A stretch of DNA of 64,000 bases from positions 2,914,001 to 2,978,000 of the forward strand of contig NZ_CP014304.1 in NCBI RefSeq assembly GCF_001562275.1, given 5' to 3'. Positions 17,385-25,333 of this stretch are shown piece after piece (the stretch's first letter is position 1; every line of letters starts with the position of its first letter). A program made the position numbers and the translations under genes. The notes beneath the pieces are model-generated. The model had not been told where the DNA came from. It was given only the letters and a program-made list of their open reading frames with translations, and did not search any database. The DNA comes from Hymenobacter sp. PAMC 26628. GTDB taxonomy: Bacteria > Bacteroidota > Bacteroidia > Cytophagales > Hymenobacteraceae.

Positions 17385-17720
17385 CTACTCGGGCAGCGGC
17401 AGCGGCGAAAAGCCCGACTGCGCCTTGCGGGCGAAGTGCTCGCCCACGCGCTCGATGCCGGCGCGGCGGGCGGGGTCAGCGGCTAGCTCGGCTTCTTCCT
17501 TGCGGCGTTGCAGGTGGGCAGTAAGCCGCATAATGGCGGAGAAAGCGCTGTTAGGTGCCGTAGGCGGCAGGGCGCGCAGCTCTTTATTCAGCGCCGCGAT
17601 TATAGCGTTCAGGAGCGTGGAGTCATCCTGCGCTACGACCATTTCCAGGAGCAAGTCGGCTTCCTGCAGGGGCGCTGGCCGCTGGCTGGCGGCTTCGAGA
17701 TACGTGGTGAAGGCAGACAT
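17385..17720 (-). CDS. Small hypothetical protein paired with the ART-like gene
   Basis: The 111 residues are mostly helical (LQEADLLLEMVVAQDDSTLLNAIIAALNKELRAL in outline), Ala/Leu/Glu-rich with a charged C-terminal half (QRRKEEAELAADPARR). There is no signal peptide or membrane segment. It starts 12 bp after the stop of the ADP-ribosyltransferase-like gene, so the two are likely translated from one message. Size and pairing resemble an antitoxin or immunity partner, but no family is recognised. That role is a guess from layout. Confidence 0.65.
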   Translation of the reverse strand: MSAFTTYLEAASQRPAPLQEADLLLEMVVAQDDSTLLNAIIAALNKELRALPPTAPNSAFSAIMRLTAHLQRRKEEAELAADPARRAGIERVGEHFARKAQSGFSPLPLPE

Positions 17721-17732
17721 GGAGGCGGGGTT

Positions 17733-18344
17733 TTATAGCTCAAGCAACTCTACCTGGGGCCAGGTGTTCGCAAAGTTGATTCCGATAATGCGGAACGTGG
17801 TATTGGGTAAAAATAGAATCTCCTGCTCGTTATCATACGGGTCGTGGCTATTGGGGCCGTAGTGCGAGAGCAGCTCAATAGAACGGCCGCGCAAAGAGCT
17901 TATCTGAAACAGACAATTGTGCGGCAGCGGGGGCCCCGTATAATTTAAATGGCGCTCAGCAATTAGGATGGAACGGCTAGCTGATAAGAAAGCGGGCCAC
18001 GTAATACGCTGGGCCGTTTGCGGCGTCCCGCCAGTAAACACCAGCCGCAAACGACTGAGTTCAGCCGGGCTTAGGTGGGCCGCGCTAAACGCATTGCCTT
18101 CGTGGCAGGGCATCTTTTGAACGGCCAATACCAACTCCTCACTCAGGGGATTGGCAGGCACGCCTTGGCTAAGGCGAAGCAGTCGATTAATAGCCGTGGA
18201 GCCACTGGCGGTATAGTGGTATATCAACGCTTTTTCCTCGGCCGATAGCGTGGGGTGCGCCCTGGCATAGCCACCGGTTTGCATGAGGCGTAGTTCAGTG
18301 GGCAGGTGCTGGCGCGCATAAGCTGGCAAGAGGGGTTGGGGCAT
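17733..18344 (-). CDS. ADP-ribosyltransferase-like protein (R-S-E class fold, Arg position altered)
   Basis: 203 residues without a signal peptide. The segment SAEEKALIYHYTASGSTAIN followed by RLLR matches the helical entry of ART exoenzyme domains. WPAFLSASRS supplies the S-x-S strand (residues 121-123), and DNEQEILFLPNTTFRII supplies the E-x-E turn (E173, E175). The strand that normally carries the catalytic Arg (VYRG type) appears as NAFSAAHLS, with Ser87 where Arg is expected; the codon AGC is one change from CGC. The protein may therefore be an inactive or altered ART, or the motif may be misaligned. It is first of a bicistron with the 111-residue protein, beside the restriction island. 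Confidence 0.68.
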   Translation of the reverse strand: MPQPLLPAYARQHLPTELRLMQTGGYARAHPTLSAEEKALIYHYTASGSTAINRLLRLSQGVPANPLSEELVLAVQKMPCHEGNAFSAAHLSPAELSRLRLVFTGGTPQTAQRITWPAFLSASRSILIAERHLNYTGPPLPHNCLFQISSLRGRSIELLSHYGPNSHDPYDNEQEILFLPNTTFRIIGINFANTWPQVELLEL

Positions 18345-18380
18345 GTGCTGGCTTATTTTTCTATCATAGGCTCCGGCTTA

Positions 18381-18537
18381 ATGAAGCTGTTTAGGAAGTC
18401 GTCAGAACGTCATGCTGAGCGCAGCCGAAGCATCTCTACTGCTCAACTAATCAAGATTACTGCCGCAGTAGAGATGCTTCGGCTGCGCTCAGCATGACGT
18501 TCAATTTTGAATTTCCAGACTTTCTAAACAGCTTCAA
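18381..18537. repeat. Nested hairpin repeat, family 1, copy B
   Basis: The inner arms 18406-18441 and 18466-18501 are perfect 36-nt inverted copies with core AACGTCATGCTGAGCGCAGC. Outer arms TGAAGCTGTTTAG (from 18382) and CTAAACAGCTTCA (to about 18536) add a second stem. The element lies between the acylase stop and the ART-like start. Elements with the same GAAGCTGTTT outer arms are at 32459 and 37228. Confidence 0.85.
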
Positions 18538-18575
18538 TAAAAGTTTGAGCCTGTTCCAAAACTTTCGCCTACCCC

Positions 18576-20792
18576 CTACTCGCCGGGGTGGTACTGCCGC
18601 GCCACGTGCTGGGCCACGTCTTCGGGGTAAAACCACACGTCTTTGAATTTGCCTTGGGTATAGAGGGGGGCTTGGTCGGTGAAGTGCGGGGCCCCGGGGC
18701 GGCTGTCCTGGCCACCGGTGACGACCGAGCGGGCCACCACGCGGGGCCCAAACTCCACCACGGCCACGAAGCTGTTGCCCACGTAGCCGTAGCGCTTCTT
18801 GGTGTTCGGCGCCGTACGGGCCCCGAACGCCGCCAGCGAGCCCCAGGCCGACGAGGTAAAGGCCACCGGCAGGCTGGGCTGGGCGTCGTCGTAAGTTTCG
18901 TCGATTTTGCCGGTCAGGCGCTGGTAGCGGTTCACCTCGCCCCAGGCCACGTCCCAGCGGCCGAAGTCGCGGGTGAGCTCAGCCAGGGTTTCGCCCAGGG
19001 CGGCGGCTTTTTCCTCGGGCGTAACGTGGTCGATGACGAACTGCGTGAAGGCGATGTAGTCCAGGGTTTGGCCGGCTGGTACGCGGGGGCGGGCCAGGCG
19101 CTGCATCCGCTCGGCCCAATAAATGGCCAGCGTTTGGGCCACCGAGGTGGCGCTGTAGTTCAGGTTCCAGGCGCGCAGCACGGGCAGGGCCGCTTTCACC
19201 CCGGCGGGCAGCGGCGCGTCGCTGGCGGCGTCCAGCAGCAGCTGGCAGTCGCGCAGGGCAGCGGGCAGCAGCTTCTCGAAGCCGGCCAGGTGCGGGTCGT
19301 CGGCCGCGGCGATGAGCGTGTCGAGGGTGAAGGCTTGGCGGCGGCTCAGCACCCGCACGGCGTTGATTTCTCGGTAGTTGTCGGGCTCGGGGGCCATGTA
19401 GGCGGGGTACTTGGCCGGGTCGGGGCTGCTGCCGGGGCCCGCCACGGTAAAGGGCGTGCCGTTGCAGTTCTGGATGAAGCCGCTGGCGGGGTTGCGCACC
19501 TGCACGAGGTCTTCCACCGGGTGCAGGCCCTGCCACTCGGTGGCCTTGGTGCTGCCGTCCACGGGCTTGCTCCAGTCGGGGCCGGCGGGGCGGCGGGGCA
19601 TGAAGTTGCCGTGCCAGTAGGCAATGGTGCCCTTGGCGTCGGCAAACACGGTGTTGTTGGAGGCGTTGCCGTTCAGGCGCATCACCTCCTTAAAGCTGGC
19701 GTAGTCGGTGGCCTTGGTGCGCAGGTACGACTGCTCCAGGGCGGCGAGCGGGGCATCCATCATCTTCACCGTCACCCACTTACCGTCTTGCAGGCCCACC
19801 ACGGGGCCGTGGGGCGTGTGGTAGCCCACAAACTTTCGGCGCAGTAGCTGGCCATCTTTCACATACGCCAGCGTGACGGGCTGGGCGCGCACGGGCAAGG
19901 TTTGGCCATCGTACTGGTAGTAATACTTGCCGTCCTTTTCCGTCACCGTTTCCAGGTACTCGTCCATCGAGTCGGCGTAGCTGGAGGTGTGCATCCAGCC
20001 GCACTTGGCGTTGAAACCCTGGTAGATAAAGAACTGGCCCCACGTTACGGCCCCGTAGGCGTTGAGGCCGGCGGCGCTCGTCATCTGCAATTCGGAGCGG
20101 AAGTAGAACGAGGTGTGCGGGTTAATCAGCAGCAGGGCGTGGCCCGAGGCGCTTTTGGCCGGCGCAATGGCAAAGCCGTTCGAGCCCACCGAGCTGCGGT
20201 CGAAGCCCTCCCCTTCCGCTGCTGGCCGGGGCCCCTGCCACGAGGTGGGCTTCTGCTGGCTGTAGAAGGCCTTGAGGCGCTCCACGGGCACCACGCTCAC
20301 GTTGCCCCCAATGCTGCCCTCGCTGAAGAGCAGCGGCATCCAGGGCTGGAAGCGGCGGATGCGCCGCGGGTGCACGTCGGGGTGGGTGGCCAGGTAGTAG
20401 TTGGTGCCGGCGGCGAAGGCGTTGAGCAGGCTTTTCATCCACACCGGGCTGCGGCCGTACACGGCAATGGCCTGGGTGCTGTCCATGAACAGCCGGGCCC
20501 GCAGGTCTTCGTAGAGGGCTTTTTCGCCGTCCACTTCGGCACGGCGGCCCAGGGCGGTGAGGTAGTTGTCTTCCACCCGCGCAAAGTCGTCCTCGCACTG
20601 CGTATACAGGGCCCCAAATACGGCGTCGGCGTCGGTTTTGCCGCTGATGTGGGGCACGCCCCAGGTGTCGCGCGTCACCGCCACCTGCCGGGCCTGCTGC
20701 TTCCAGCGGGCCACTTCGGCGGGCGCAAAGGCCTGGGCCCGGGCCTGGGTTAGGGCCCCCAGGGAAAAGAGAACCGTAAGTATTTTTCTCAT
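18576..20792 (-). CDS. Penicillin acylase/AHL acylase-family N-terminal-nucleophile hydrolase
   Basis: The start is placed at ATG 20792, which begins a signal peptide (MRKILTVLFSLGALTQARAQ); the longer frame from 20846 runs through a hairpin repeat. The 738 residues have the family order: alpha region with RDTWGVPHISGKTDADAVFG, spacer, then the autocatalytic site VGSNGFAIAPAKSASGHALL, where the Ser of GSNG becomes the N-terminal nucleophile of the beta chain. NPHTSFYFRSELQM and NGNASNNTVFADAKG follow as expected. The mature enzyme is a periplasmic heterodimer that hydrolyses amide bonds (penicillins, acyl-homoserine lactones or acyl-peptides). The substrate is undetermined. Confidence 0.93.
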   Translation of the reverse strand: MRKILTVLFSLGALTQARAQAFAPAEVARWKQQARQVAVTRDTWGVPHISGKTDADAVFGALYTQCEDDFARVEDNYLTALGRRAEVDGEKALYEDLRARLFMDSTQAIAVYGRSPVWMKSLLNAFAAGTNYYLATHPDVHPRRIRRFQPWMPLLFSEGSIGGNVSVVPVERLKAFYSQQKPTSWQGPRPAAEGEGFDRSSVGSNGFAIAPAKSASGHALLLINPHTSFYFRSELQMTSAAGLNAYGAVTWGQFFIYQGFNAKCGWMHTSSYADSMDEYLETVTEKDGKYYYQYDGQTLPVRAQPVTLAYVKDGQLLRRKFVGYHTPHGPVVGLQDGKWVTVKMMDAPLAALEQSYLRTKATDYASFKEVMRLNGNASNNTVFADAKGTIAYWHGNFMPRRPAGPDWSKPVDGSTKATEWQGLHPVEDLVQVRNPASGFIQNCNGTPFTVAGPGSSPDPAKYPAYMAPEPDNYREINAVRVLSRRQAFTLDTLIAAADDPHLAGFEKLLPAALRDCQLLLDAASDAPLPAGVKAALPVLRAWNLNYSATSVAQTLAIYWAERMQRLARPRVPAGQTLDYIAFTQFVIDHVTPEEKAAALGETLAELTRDFGRWDVAWGEVNRYQRLTGKIDETYDDAQPSLPVAFTSSAWGSLAAFGARTAPNTKKRYGYVGNSFVAVVEFGPRVVARSVVTGGQDSRPGAPHFTDQAPLYTQGKFKDVWFYPEDVAQHVARQYHPGE

Positions 20793-20804
20793 CGGGTGCG
20801 GGGT

Positions 20805-20887
20805 GTAGCGTGGACTCTGCGAGTCCGCGCGTTGCACAATTGCCAAGGTTAACGTTCACACGCGCGGACTCGCAGAGCCCACGCTAC
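20805..20887. repeat. Hairpin repeat, family 2, copy 1
   Basis: Arms 20805-20832 and 20860-20887 pair over 28 nt with one mismatch (core GTAGCGTGGACTCTGCGAGT). It lies between the aldolase terminator and the acylase start. Related GTAGCGTGGACGCTGCGAGT sequences occur at 25237 and, degenerate, at 23466-23622. Confidence 0.82.
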
Positions 20888-20895
20888 CCTACAAA

Positions 20896-20928
20896 GAAAG
20901 GCCGCCCGTGCAATACGGGCGGCCTTTC
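20896..20928 (-). terminator. Intrinsic terminator of the aldolase gene
   Basis: A perfect 14-bp stem GAAAGGCCGCCCGT (20896-20909) with its complement (20915-20928) closes a five-base loop. On the minus strand it is followed by TTTGT. It stands 24 bp after the aldolase stop. Confidence 0.8.
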
Positions 20929-20951
20929 CGGAAAATGCAACCCTGGGGCCC

Positions 20952-22037
20952 CTAGCCGCGGCGGTTCACCGCGTTCAGGTCCTCAAAGGCGTGCTTGAGG
21001 CGCGCCACGAAGGTTTTTTCGCCTTCGCGCAGCCACACGCGGGGGTCGTAATATTTTTTGTTGGGCGAGTCGGGGCCGTTGGGGTTGCCAATTTGGCCCT
21101 GCAAGTAGGCCTCGTTCTTCACGTAGTAGTCCTTTATGCCTTCCCACAGTGCCCACTGCAAGTCGGTGTCAATGTTCATCTTAATGGCGCCGTAGCTGAT
21201 GGCCTCGCGGATTTCCGCCTGGCTTGAGCCCGAGCCGCCGTGGAACACGAAATCGATGGGCAGCGCCGCCTCGATCTTGTGCTTCTCGCGCAAAAACTCC
21301 TGCGAGTTGTGCAGGATTTTGGGCTCCAGCCGCACGTTGCCGGGCTTGTACACGCCGTGCACGTTGCCAAAGGCCGCCGCAATGGTGAAGCGCGGGCTGA
21401 TTTTGCTCAGCTCCTCGTAGGCGTAGGCCACCTCCGAGGGCTGGGTGTAGAGCTTGCTTGAATCGACGTCGGAGTTGTCCACGCCGTCTTCCTCGCCGCC
21501 GGTCACGCCCAGCTCAATTTCCAGCGTCATGCCCATTTTGGCCATGCGGGCCAGGTACTTGGCGCAGATTTCGATGTTCTCCTCAATCGGCTCTTCCGAC
21601 AAGTCGAGCATGTGCGAGCTGTACAGCGGCTGGCCGTGCTGGGCAAAGTGCTTCTCGCCGGCGTCGAGCAGGCCGTCGATCCAGGGCAGCAGCTTCTTGG
21701 CGGCGTGGTCGGTGTGGAGCACCACCGGCACGTCGTAGAGGGCGGCCATGGCGTGCACGTGCTGGGCCCCCGAAATGCCACCGGCAATGCTGGCCTGCTG
21801 CTTGTCGTTGGGCACCGCCTTGCCGGCGAAGAACTGGGCGCCACCGTTCGAGAACTGCACCATCACGGGCGAGTTCAGGTCGCGGGCCGCTTCTAGCACG
21901 CCGTTCACGGTGTCGGTGCCGGTCACGTTCACCGCGGGCAGGGCGTAGCCCTCGGCCTTGGCGCGTTGGAAAAGCTGTTGCACTTCGTCGCCGTGCAGCA
22001 CGCCGGCGCGCAGGCGGCCAGTGGAAGGAGTTAACAT
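20952..22037 (-). CDS. fbaA: Class II fructose-1,6-bisphosphate aldolase
   Basis: The 361 residues match the long FbaA type of class II aldolase. It cleaves fructose 1,6-bisphosphate to glyceraldehyde 3-phosphate and dihydroxyacetone phosphate in the cytoplasm. Visible zinc and substrate motifs are VVLHTDHAAKKLLPW, LEIELGVTGGEEDGVDN, AFGNVHGVYKPGN and DFVFHGGSGSSQAEI, then the phosphate-binding KMNIDTDLQWA. It is a single gene with its own terminator and is divergent from nagA across a 293-bp gap in which I found no clear promoter motif. Confidence 0.97.
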   Translation of the reverse strand: MLTPSTGRLRAGVLHGDEVQQLFQRAKAEGYALPAVNVTGTDTVNGVLEAARDLNSPVMVQFSNGGAQFFAGKAVPNDKQQASIAGGISGAQHVHAMAALYDVPVVLHTDHAAKKLLPWIDGLLDAGEKHFAQHGQPLYSSHMLDLSEEPIEENIEICAKYLARMAKMGMTLEIELGVTGGEEDGVDNSDVDSSKLYTQPSEVAYAYEELSKISPRFTIAAAFGNVHGVYKPGNVRLEPKILHNSQEFLREKHKIEAALPIDFVFHGGSGSSQAEIREAISYGAIKMNIDTDLQWALWEGIKDYYVKNEAYLQGQIGNPNGPDSPNKKYYDPRVWLREGEKTFVARLKHAFEDLNAVNRRG

Positions 22038-22330
22038 GGGATTGGTATTGGACTGAATGAGGCGGCAATTTATGGCCCCCAGCGTTTTCGGGGCCCCGCC
22101 ACGATTTTATTTTCTAACAAGCCGCTTGCCTGGGTCATGCCGCCACCCCCGGCCCGCACCGGCGCCATGGCTCCATTGGGCCCGCTAGTCAGGGCAATTC
22201 ACCCAAAACATCGCCCCGCTTTAATGCTAGAAAATATCCGCCCAATACCCGTCAAGACAGTTGGGGCTCCGCGGCAAAGTCCACTAGCGGCCGGTTAGCT
22301 TCGCCCCCTCCACACCGCTCACCCGCGCCC

Positions 22331-23470
22331 ATGTTCTCCCCTACCACCATGCGCTACTTGCTCACCAATTGCACCGTGTATACGGGCCACGCCGTGCTGC
22401 CCAACCACGCCGTGCTGGTAGATAATGAACTAATTGCCGACGTTTTGCCCGCCGCCGAGGCCCCCGCCGACGTACCCCGCCACGACCTGGGTGGCGCCAA
22501 CCTTTGCCCGGGCTTCATCGATTTGCAACTGTATGGCGGGGGCAGCATCCTGTTTTCCGTCGAGCCCACCGCCGCGGCTTTGGCCGACCTGCGGGCCCAC
22601 ACGCTGCGCCACGGCACCACCAGCTTCCTGCCCACCATGCCCACCAACGCGCCCGAGTTGATGCAGGCGGCCATCGCGGCGGTGCGCGCGGCCCTGCCCA
22701 CCACGCCCGGCCTGCTGGGCCTGCACCTGGAGGGCCCCTACCTCAACCCCTTCAAGAAAGGCGCGCACCGCGCCGAGTTTATCCAGCGGCCCGAGCCGGG
22801 GGCCCTGGCCGAGCTGCTGGCCGCCAGCACCGGCGTGCTCCGCATCATGACGCTGGCCCCGGAAATGGCCGCGCCCGCAACCGTGGCCCAGCTGCGCGCC
22901 GCCGGCGTGGTGTGCTCGGCGGGCCACTCCGACGCGACGTTTGCCCAAGGACAGGCGGCGTTTCGGGGCGGGTTTGCGGCGGCCACGCACTTATTCAACG
23001 CCATGTCGGGGCTGCTACACCGGGCCCCGGGGCTGGTGGGGGCCGTATTAGACGACGAGGCGGTAGCCGCCAGCGTGGTGGCCGACGGCGTGCACGTCGA
23101 CTACGCCGCCCTCCGCATCGCCCACAAAATCATGGGCGAACGGCTATTCCTCATCACCGACGCCGTAAATGAATCGACCCACGGAGCCTACCAGTTTCAC
23201 CGCCAGGGCGACCATTTTGTAGACGCCAACGGCACGCTCGCCGGCTCGGCCCTTACGCTGCTGGCGGCCGTGCGCAATTGCGTGCAGCACGTGGGCATCG
23301 CCCTGCCCGAGGCCCTGCGCATGGCCAGCCTCTACCCCGCCCGCGTGCTGGGCCTGGCCGGCCACCTGGGCCTCATCCAGCCCGGCTACCGGGCCGACCT
23401 GTGCGCGTTCGACCACGACTTCAACGCGCAAGCCACCGTGCTGCACGGCGAGCTGCACCGCTGGGCGTAG
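22331..23470 (+). CDS. nagA: N-acetylglucosamine-6-phosphate deacetylase
   Basis: 379 residues; ATG 22349 is an alternative start. NagA hydrolyses GlcNAc-6-phosphate to glucosamine-6-phosphate and acetate, feeding amino-sugar recycling. Family motifs are present in order: PGFIDLQLYGGG, GLHLEGPYLNPFKKGAH (metal-binding Glu), CSAGHSDATF (His), THLFNAMSGLLHRAPG (His) and LITDAVNES (catalytic Asp). In the first motif the usual metal-binding H-x-N/H is QLY, as seen in one-metal NagA enzymes that use the Glu and two His. The stop codon falls in the left end of a family-2 repeat. Confidence 0.95.
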   Translation: MFSPTTMRYLLTNCTVYTGHAVLPNHAVLVDNELIADVLPAAEAPADVPRHDLGGANLCPGFIDLQLYGGGSILFSVEPTAAALADLRAHTLRHGTTSFLPTMPTNAPELMQAAIAAVRAALPTTPGLLGLHLEGPYLNPFKKGAHRAEFIQRPEPGALAELLAASTGVLRIMTLAPEMAAPATVAQLRAAGVVCSAGHSDATFAQGQAAFRGGFAAATHLFNAMSGLLHRAPGLVGAVLDDEAVAASVVADGVHVDYAALRIAHKIMGERLFLITDAVNESTHGAYQFHRQGDHFVDANGTLAGSALTLLAAVRNCVQHVGIALPEALRMASLYPARVLGLAGHLGLIQPGYRADLCAFDHDFNAQATVLHGELHRWA

Positions 23471-23622
23471 CGCGGACGCTGCAAGTTTGCACGGTTAAAT
23501 GATAAACTGTAGCGCGGACTTTAGCTGCGCTGACCTTCGGTTGTAGTCCACGGCCCTTGCTTCGCCCGGCCGGTAATCGTTCAGCGGCCGTTCAACTACG
23601 CGGACGCGTAGCGTCCACGCTA
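23466..23622. repeat. Family-2 repeat cluster between convergent nagA and S41 peptidase genes
   Basis: GTAGCGCGGACGCTGCAAG (from 23466) and GTAGCGCGGACTTTAGCTGC (from 23509) face the inverted GCGTAGCGTCCACGCTACA end near 23605-23623. The nagA stop codon (23468-23470) is part of the left unit. The last dozen or so codons of the S41 peptidase are read from the right unit. It is more degenerate than the copy at 20805 and may be two partly deleted copies. Confidence 0.65.
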
Positions 23623-25193
23623 CATTCAATCCGCTGGCTAGGGTGGGGGCCCCCGCCGGCTGCCTTGGTGGCCATCAGCTTTAGCGCAAAGGCCAATTGC
23701 GGGTCGCGGTTGGCCAGGAAATCGGCGGGGGACTGCGCCACGGGGTAATTGGGCAGAACGCCCCGGCCGGGCGGCTGGCTGGCTTTGCGCGGCACATCCT
23801 GCTGCAAATCAACCCAGTAGAACCTAGTTTGAATGCCGGTGTTGGGCAGGGTGTAGGCCAGCTCACCGTGGCCGGTGTGGCCGTAGTAGCCACCCATGGT
23901 TTCCTCGCCGACAACCACGGCGGCGGTGTTGCCGCGCACCATGGCCGCGAACATGGAGCCGGCCGAGGCCAGGCGCGGGCTGATGAGCAGGTACAGGCGG
24001 CCCCGGAACCGGTTTTTCCGGGGTTGAAAAACCGGGTTGCTCGCAGCAGTTTGGTGCAGCTGGCCGGTGGGGCCCCGGGCGAAATCGGTGCGCAACTTCT
24101 CCGCTGTTTCCCGCACCGTGGCGGCGCGCTCGGCGGTGTCTTTTTCGAAGCTGAGGTACCGGCGGTACGGCACCCGCGGGAAGCTGACGGCGGCGCCCTT
24201 ATTCTCCCGAAACGGAGCACGGGCCAGGTAGGAAAAGGCCAGCATGTCGTTGTTGTCGTCGCCGCCACCGTTGGCCCGCACGTCCACCAGCAGGTCGGTG
24301 ATGGCCGGCGTCCGGCGCAATAGCCCAAAACACGAATCTAGGAACGCCTCGTACCGCTTGTGCCCCGCCGTGCCCTCTTCGCCAATGTCAAACGTGTTGA
24401 TGGTCAGTACCGCCGCTGACCGGTTGGGTAGCAACCGGAACGTGTACTTGCGCGGGGCATCGGCAAAAAATGCGTTGTCGAACGGCTTGGAATGGCGGGC
24501 TTCGAAGGCCTGCTGGTAGGCGCGGTACGGCACGGCGGGCACGGTTTGCGTCAAGGCATCTGGGCTATTTGGCAGCGTGTAGCGCACCTTGAAAGCGGCT
24601 TGCGGGCCGTATTCGAGCCGGTAGTATTCGGGGAAATTCGCCGCCAAGCCCACGGTTTTGCCGGTGATGTTCAGCCCGTCGGTGGTGTAGTAGCGGCCCA
24701 GCTCGCGCACCAACTGCCGGGCCGGAATACCGTTGATGCTGGCAATGGCGGCCCCCAGCGGCAGGGGACCCCGGGCCGCGTTTAGCAGCAGCTGGCCCGC
24801 CACCAGCTTCACCGGGTACGGGAAAAACGCGGGGGCCGCGCGCAGCTCGTCGCGCACGGCATCGGGCAGGGAGGTGTCGTTGTGGAGGCTGCCCTCAAAA
24901 TCCGTGACGCGCACCACTAGCCGGTACACGTCAACAACCGTCAGGCTGTCCGTGACTTGGGAGCAGGCGGCGGCAAAGGCGCTGTCCATCTGGGCCTTAG
25001 TGCGGTACTTGTAAATGCCGGCGTGGGCCGCCTCCTTGATGCGCTGGAACAAGGCCAAATCAGCCAAAACCTGCGCCTTGGGCACCACGCGGGCCAGGAC
25101 CGGAGCTTCGGCCGCCGGCTGCGGCTGGCACGCGGCCAGCCAAACCAGGCCAACGCCCGCGCTCCAACGCCGTAATCGAAAAATTACCGCCAC
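23592..25193 (-). CDS. S41-family (C-terminal-processing type) peptidase, lipoprotein
   Basis: 533 residues with a lipoprotein signal peptide (GLVWLAAC, Cys22). A PDZ-like region holds ASINGIPARQLVREL. The S41 catalytic domain shows ITDLLVDVRANGGGDDNND and SPRLASAGSMFAAMVRG, where the second Ser is the expected nucleophile, then VVVGEETMGGYYGHTGH. These enzymes cut periplasmic or surface proteins. The final residues (ECSVDATRPRS) are encoded by a family-2 repeat, so the original C-terminus was probably replaced when the repeat arrived. It follows the peroxidase gene on the same strand, but a hairpin repeat lies between. Confidence 0.9.
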   Translation of the reverse strand: MAVIFRLRRWSAGVGLVWLAACQPQPAAEAPVLARVVPKAQVLADLALFQRIKEAAHAGIYKYRTKAQMDSAFAAACSQVTDSLTVVDVYRLVVRVTDFEGSLHNDTSLPDAVRDELRAAPAFFPYPVKLVAGQLLLNAARGPLPLGAAIASINGIPARQLVRELGRYYTTDGLNITGKTVGLAANFPEYYRLEYGPQAAFKVRYTLPNSPDALTQTVPAVPYRAYQQAFEARHSKPFDNAFFADAPRKYTFRLLPNRSAAVLTINTFDIGEEGTAGHKRYEAFLDSCFGLLRRTPAITDLLVDVRANGGGDDNNDMLAFSYLARAPFRENKGAAVSFPRVPYRRYLSFEKDTAERAATVRETAEKLRTDFARGPTGQLHQTAASNPVFQPRKNRFRGRLYLLISPRLASAGSMFAAMVRGNTAAVVVGEETMGGYYGHTGHGELAYTLPNTGIQTRFYWVDLQQDVPRKASQPPGRGVLPNYPVAQSPADFLANRDPQLAFALKLMATKAAGGGPHPSQRIECSVDATRPRS

Positions 25194-25236
25194 GAGATAA
25201 AACGCTGTTTGGACTAAAGTTTAGGGCCCCGGGGCC

Positions 25237-25333
25237 GTAGCGTGGACGCTGCGAGTCCGCGCGGTTGAACGGTCGCCCAACGATTATCGACAGGACTAAG
25301 CGAGAGCTGCGGACGACAAAGTCCGCGCTACAT
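25237..25333. repeat. Hairpin repeat, family 2, copy 3
   Basis: The left unit GTAGCGTGGACGCTGCGAGT continues to CCGCGCGG (from 25237), and the right unit ends GTCCGCGCTACATTCAG near 25337. Arms pair imperfectly. It fills the gap between the di-haem peroxidase stop (25334) and the S41 peptidase start, and its outer end overlaps that stop codon. Confidence 0.7.
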
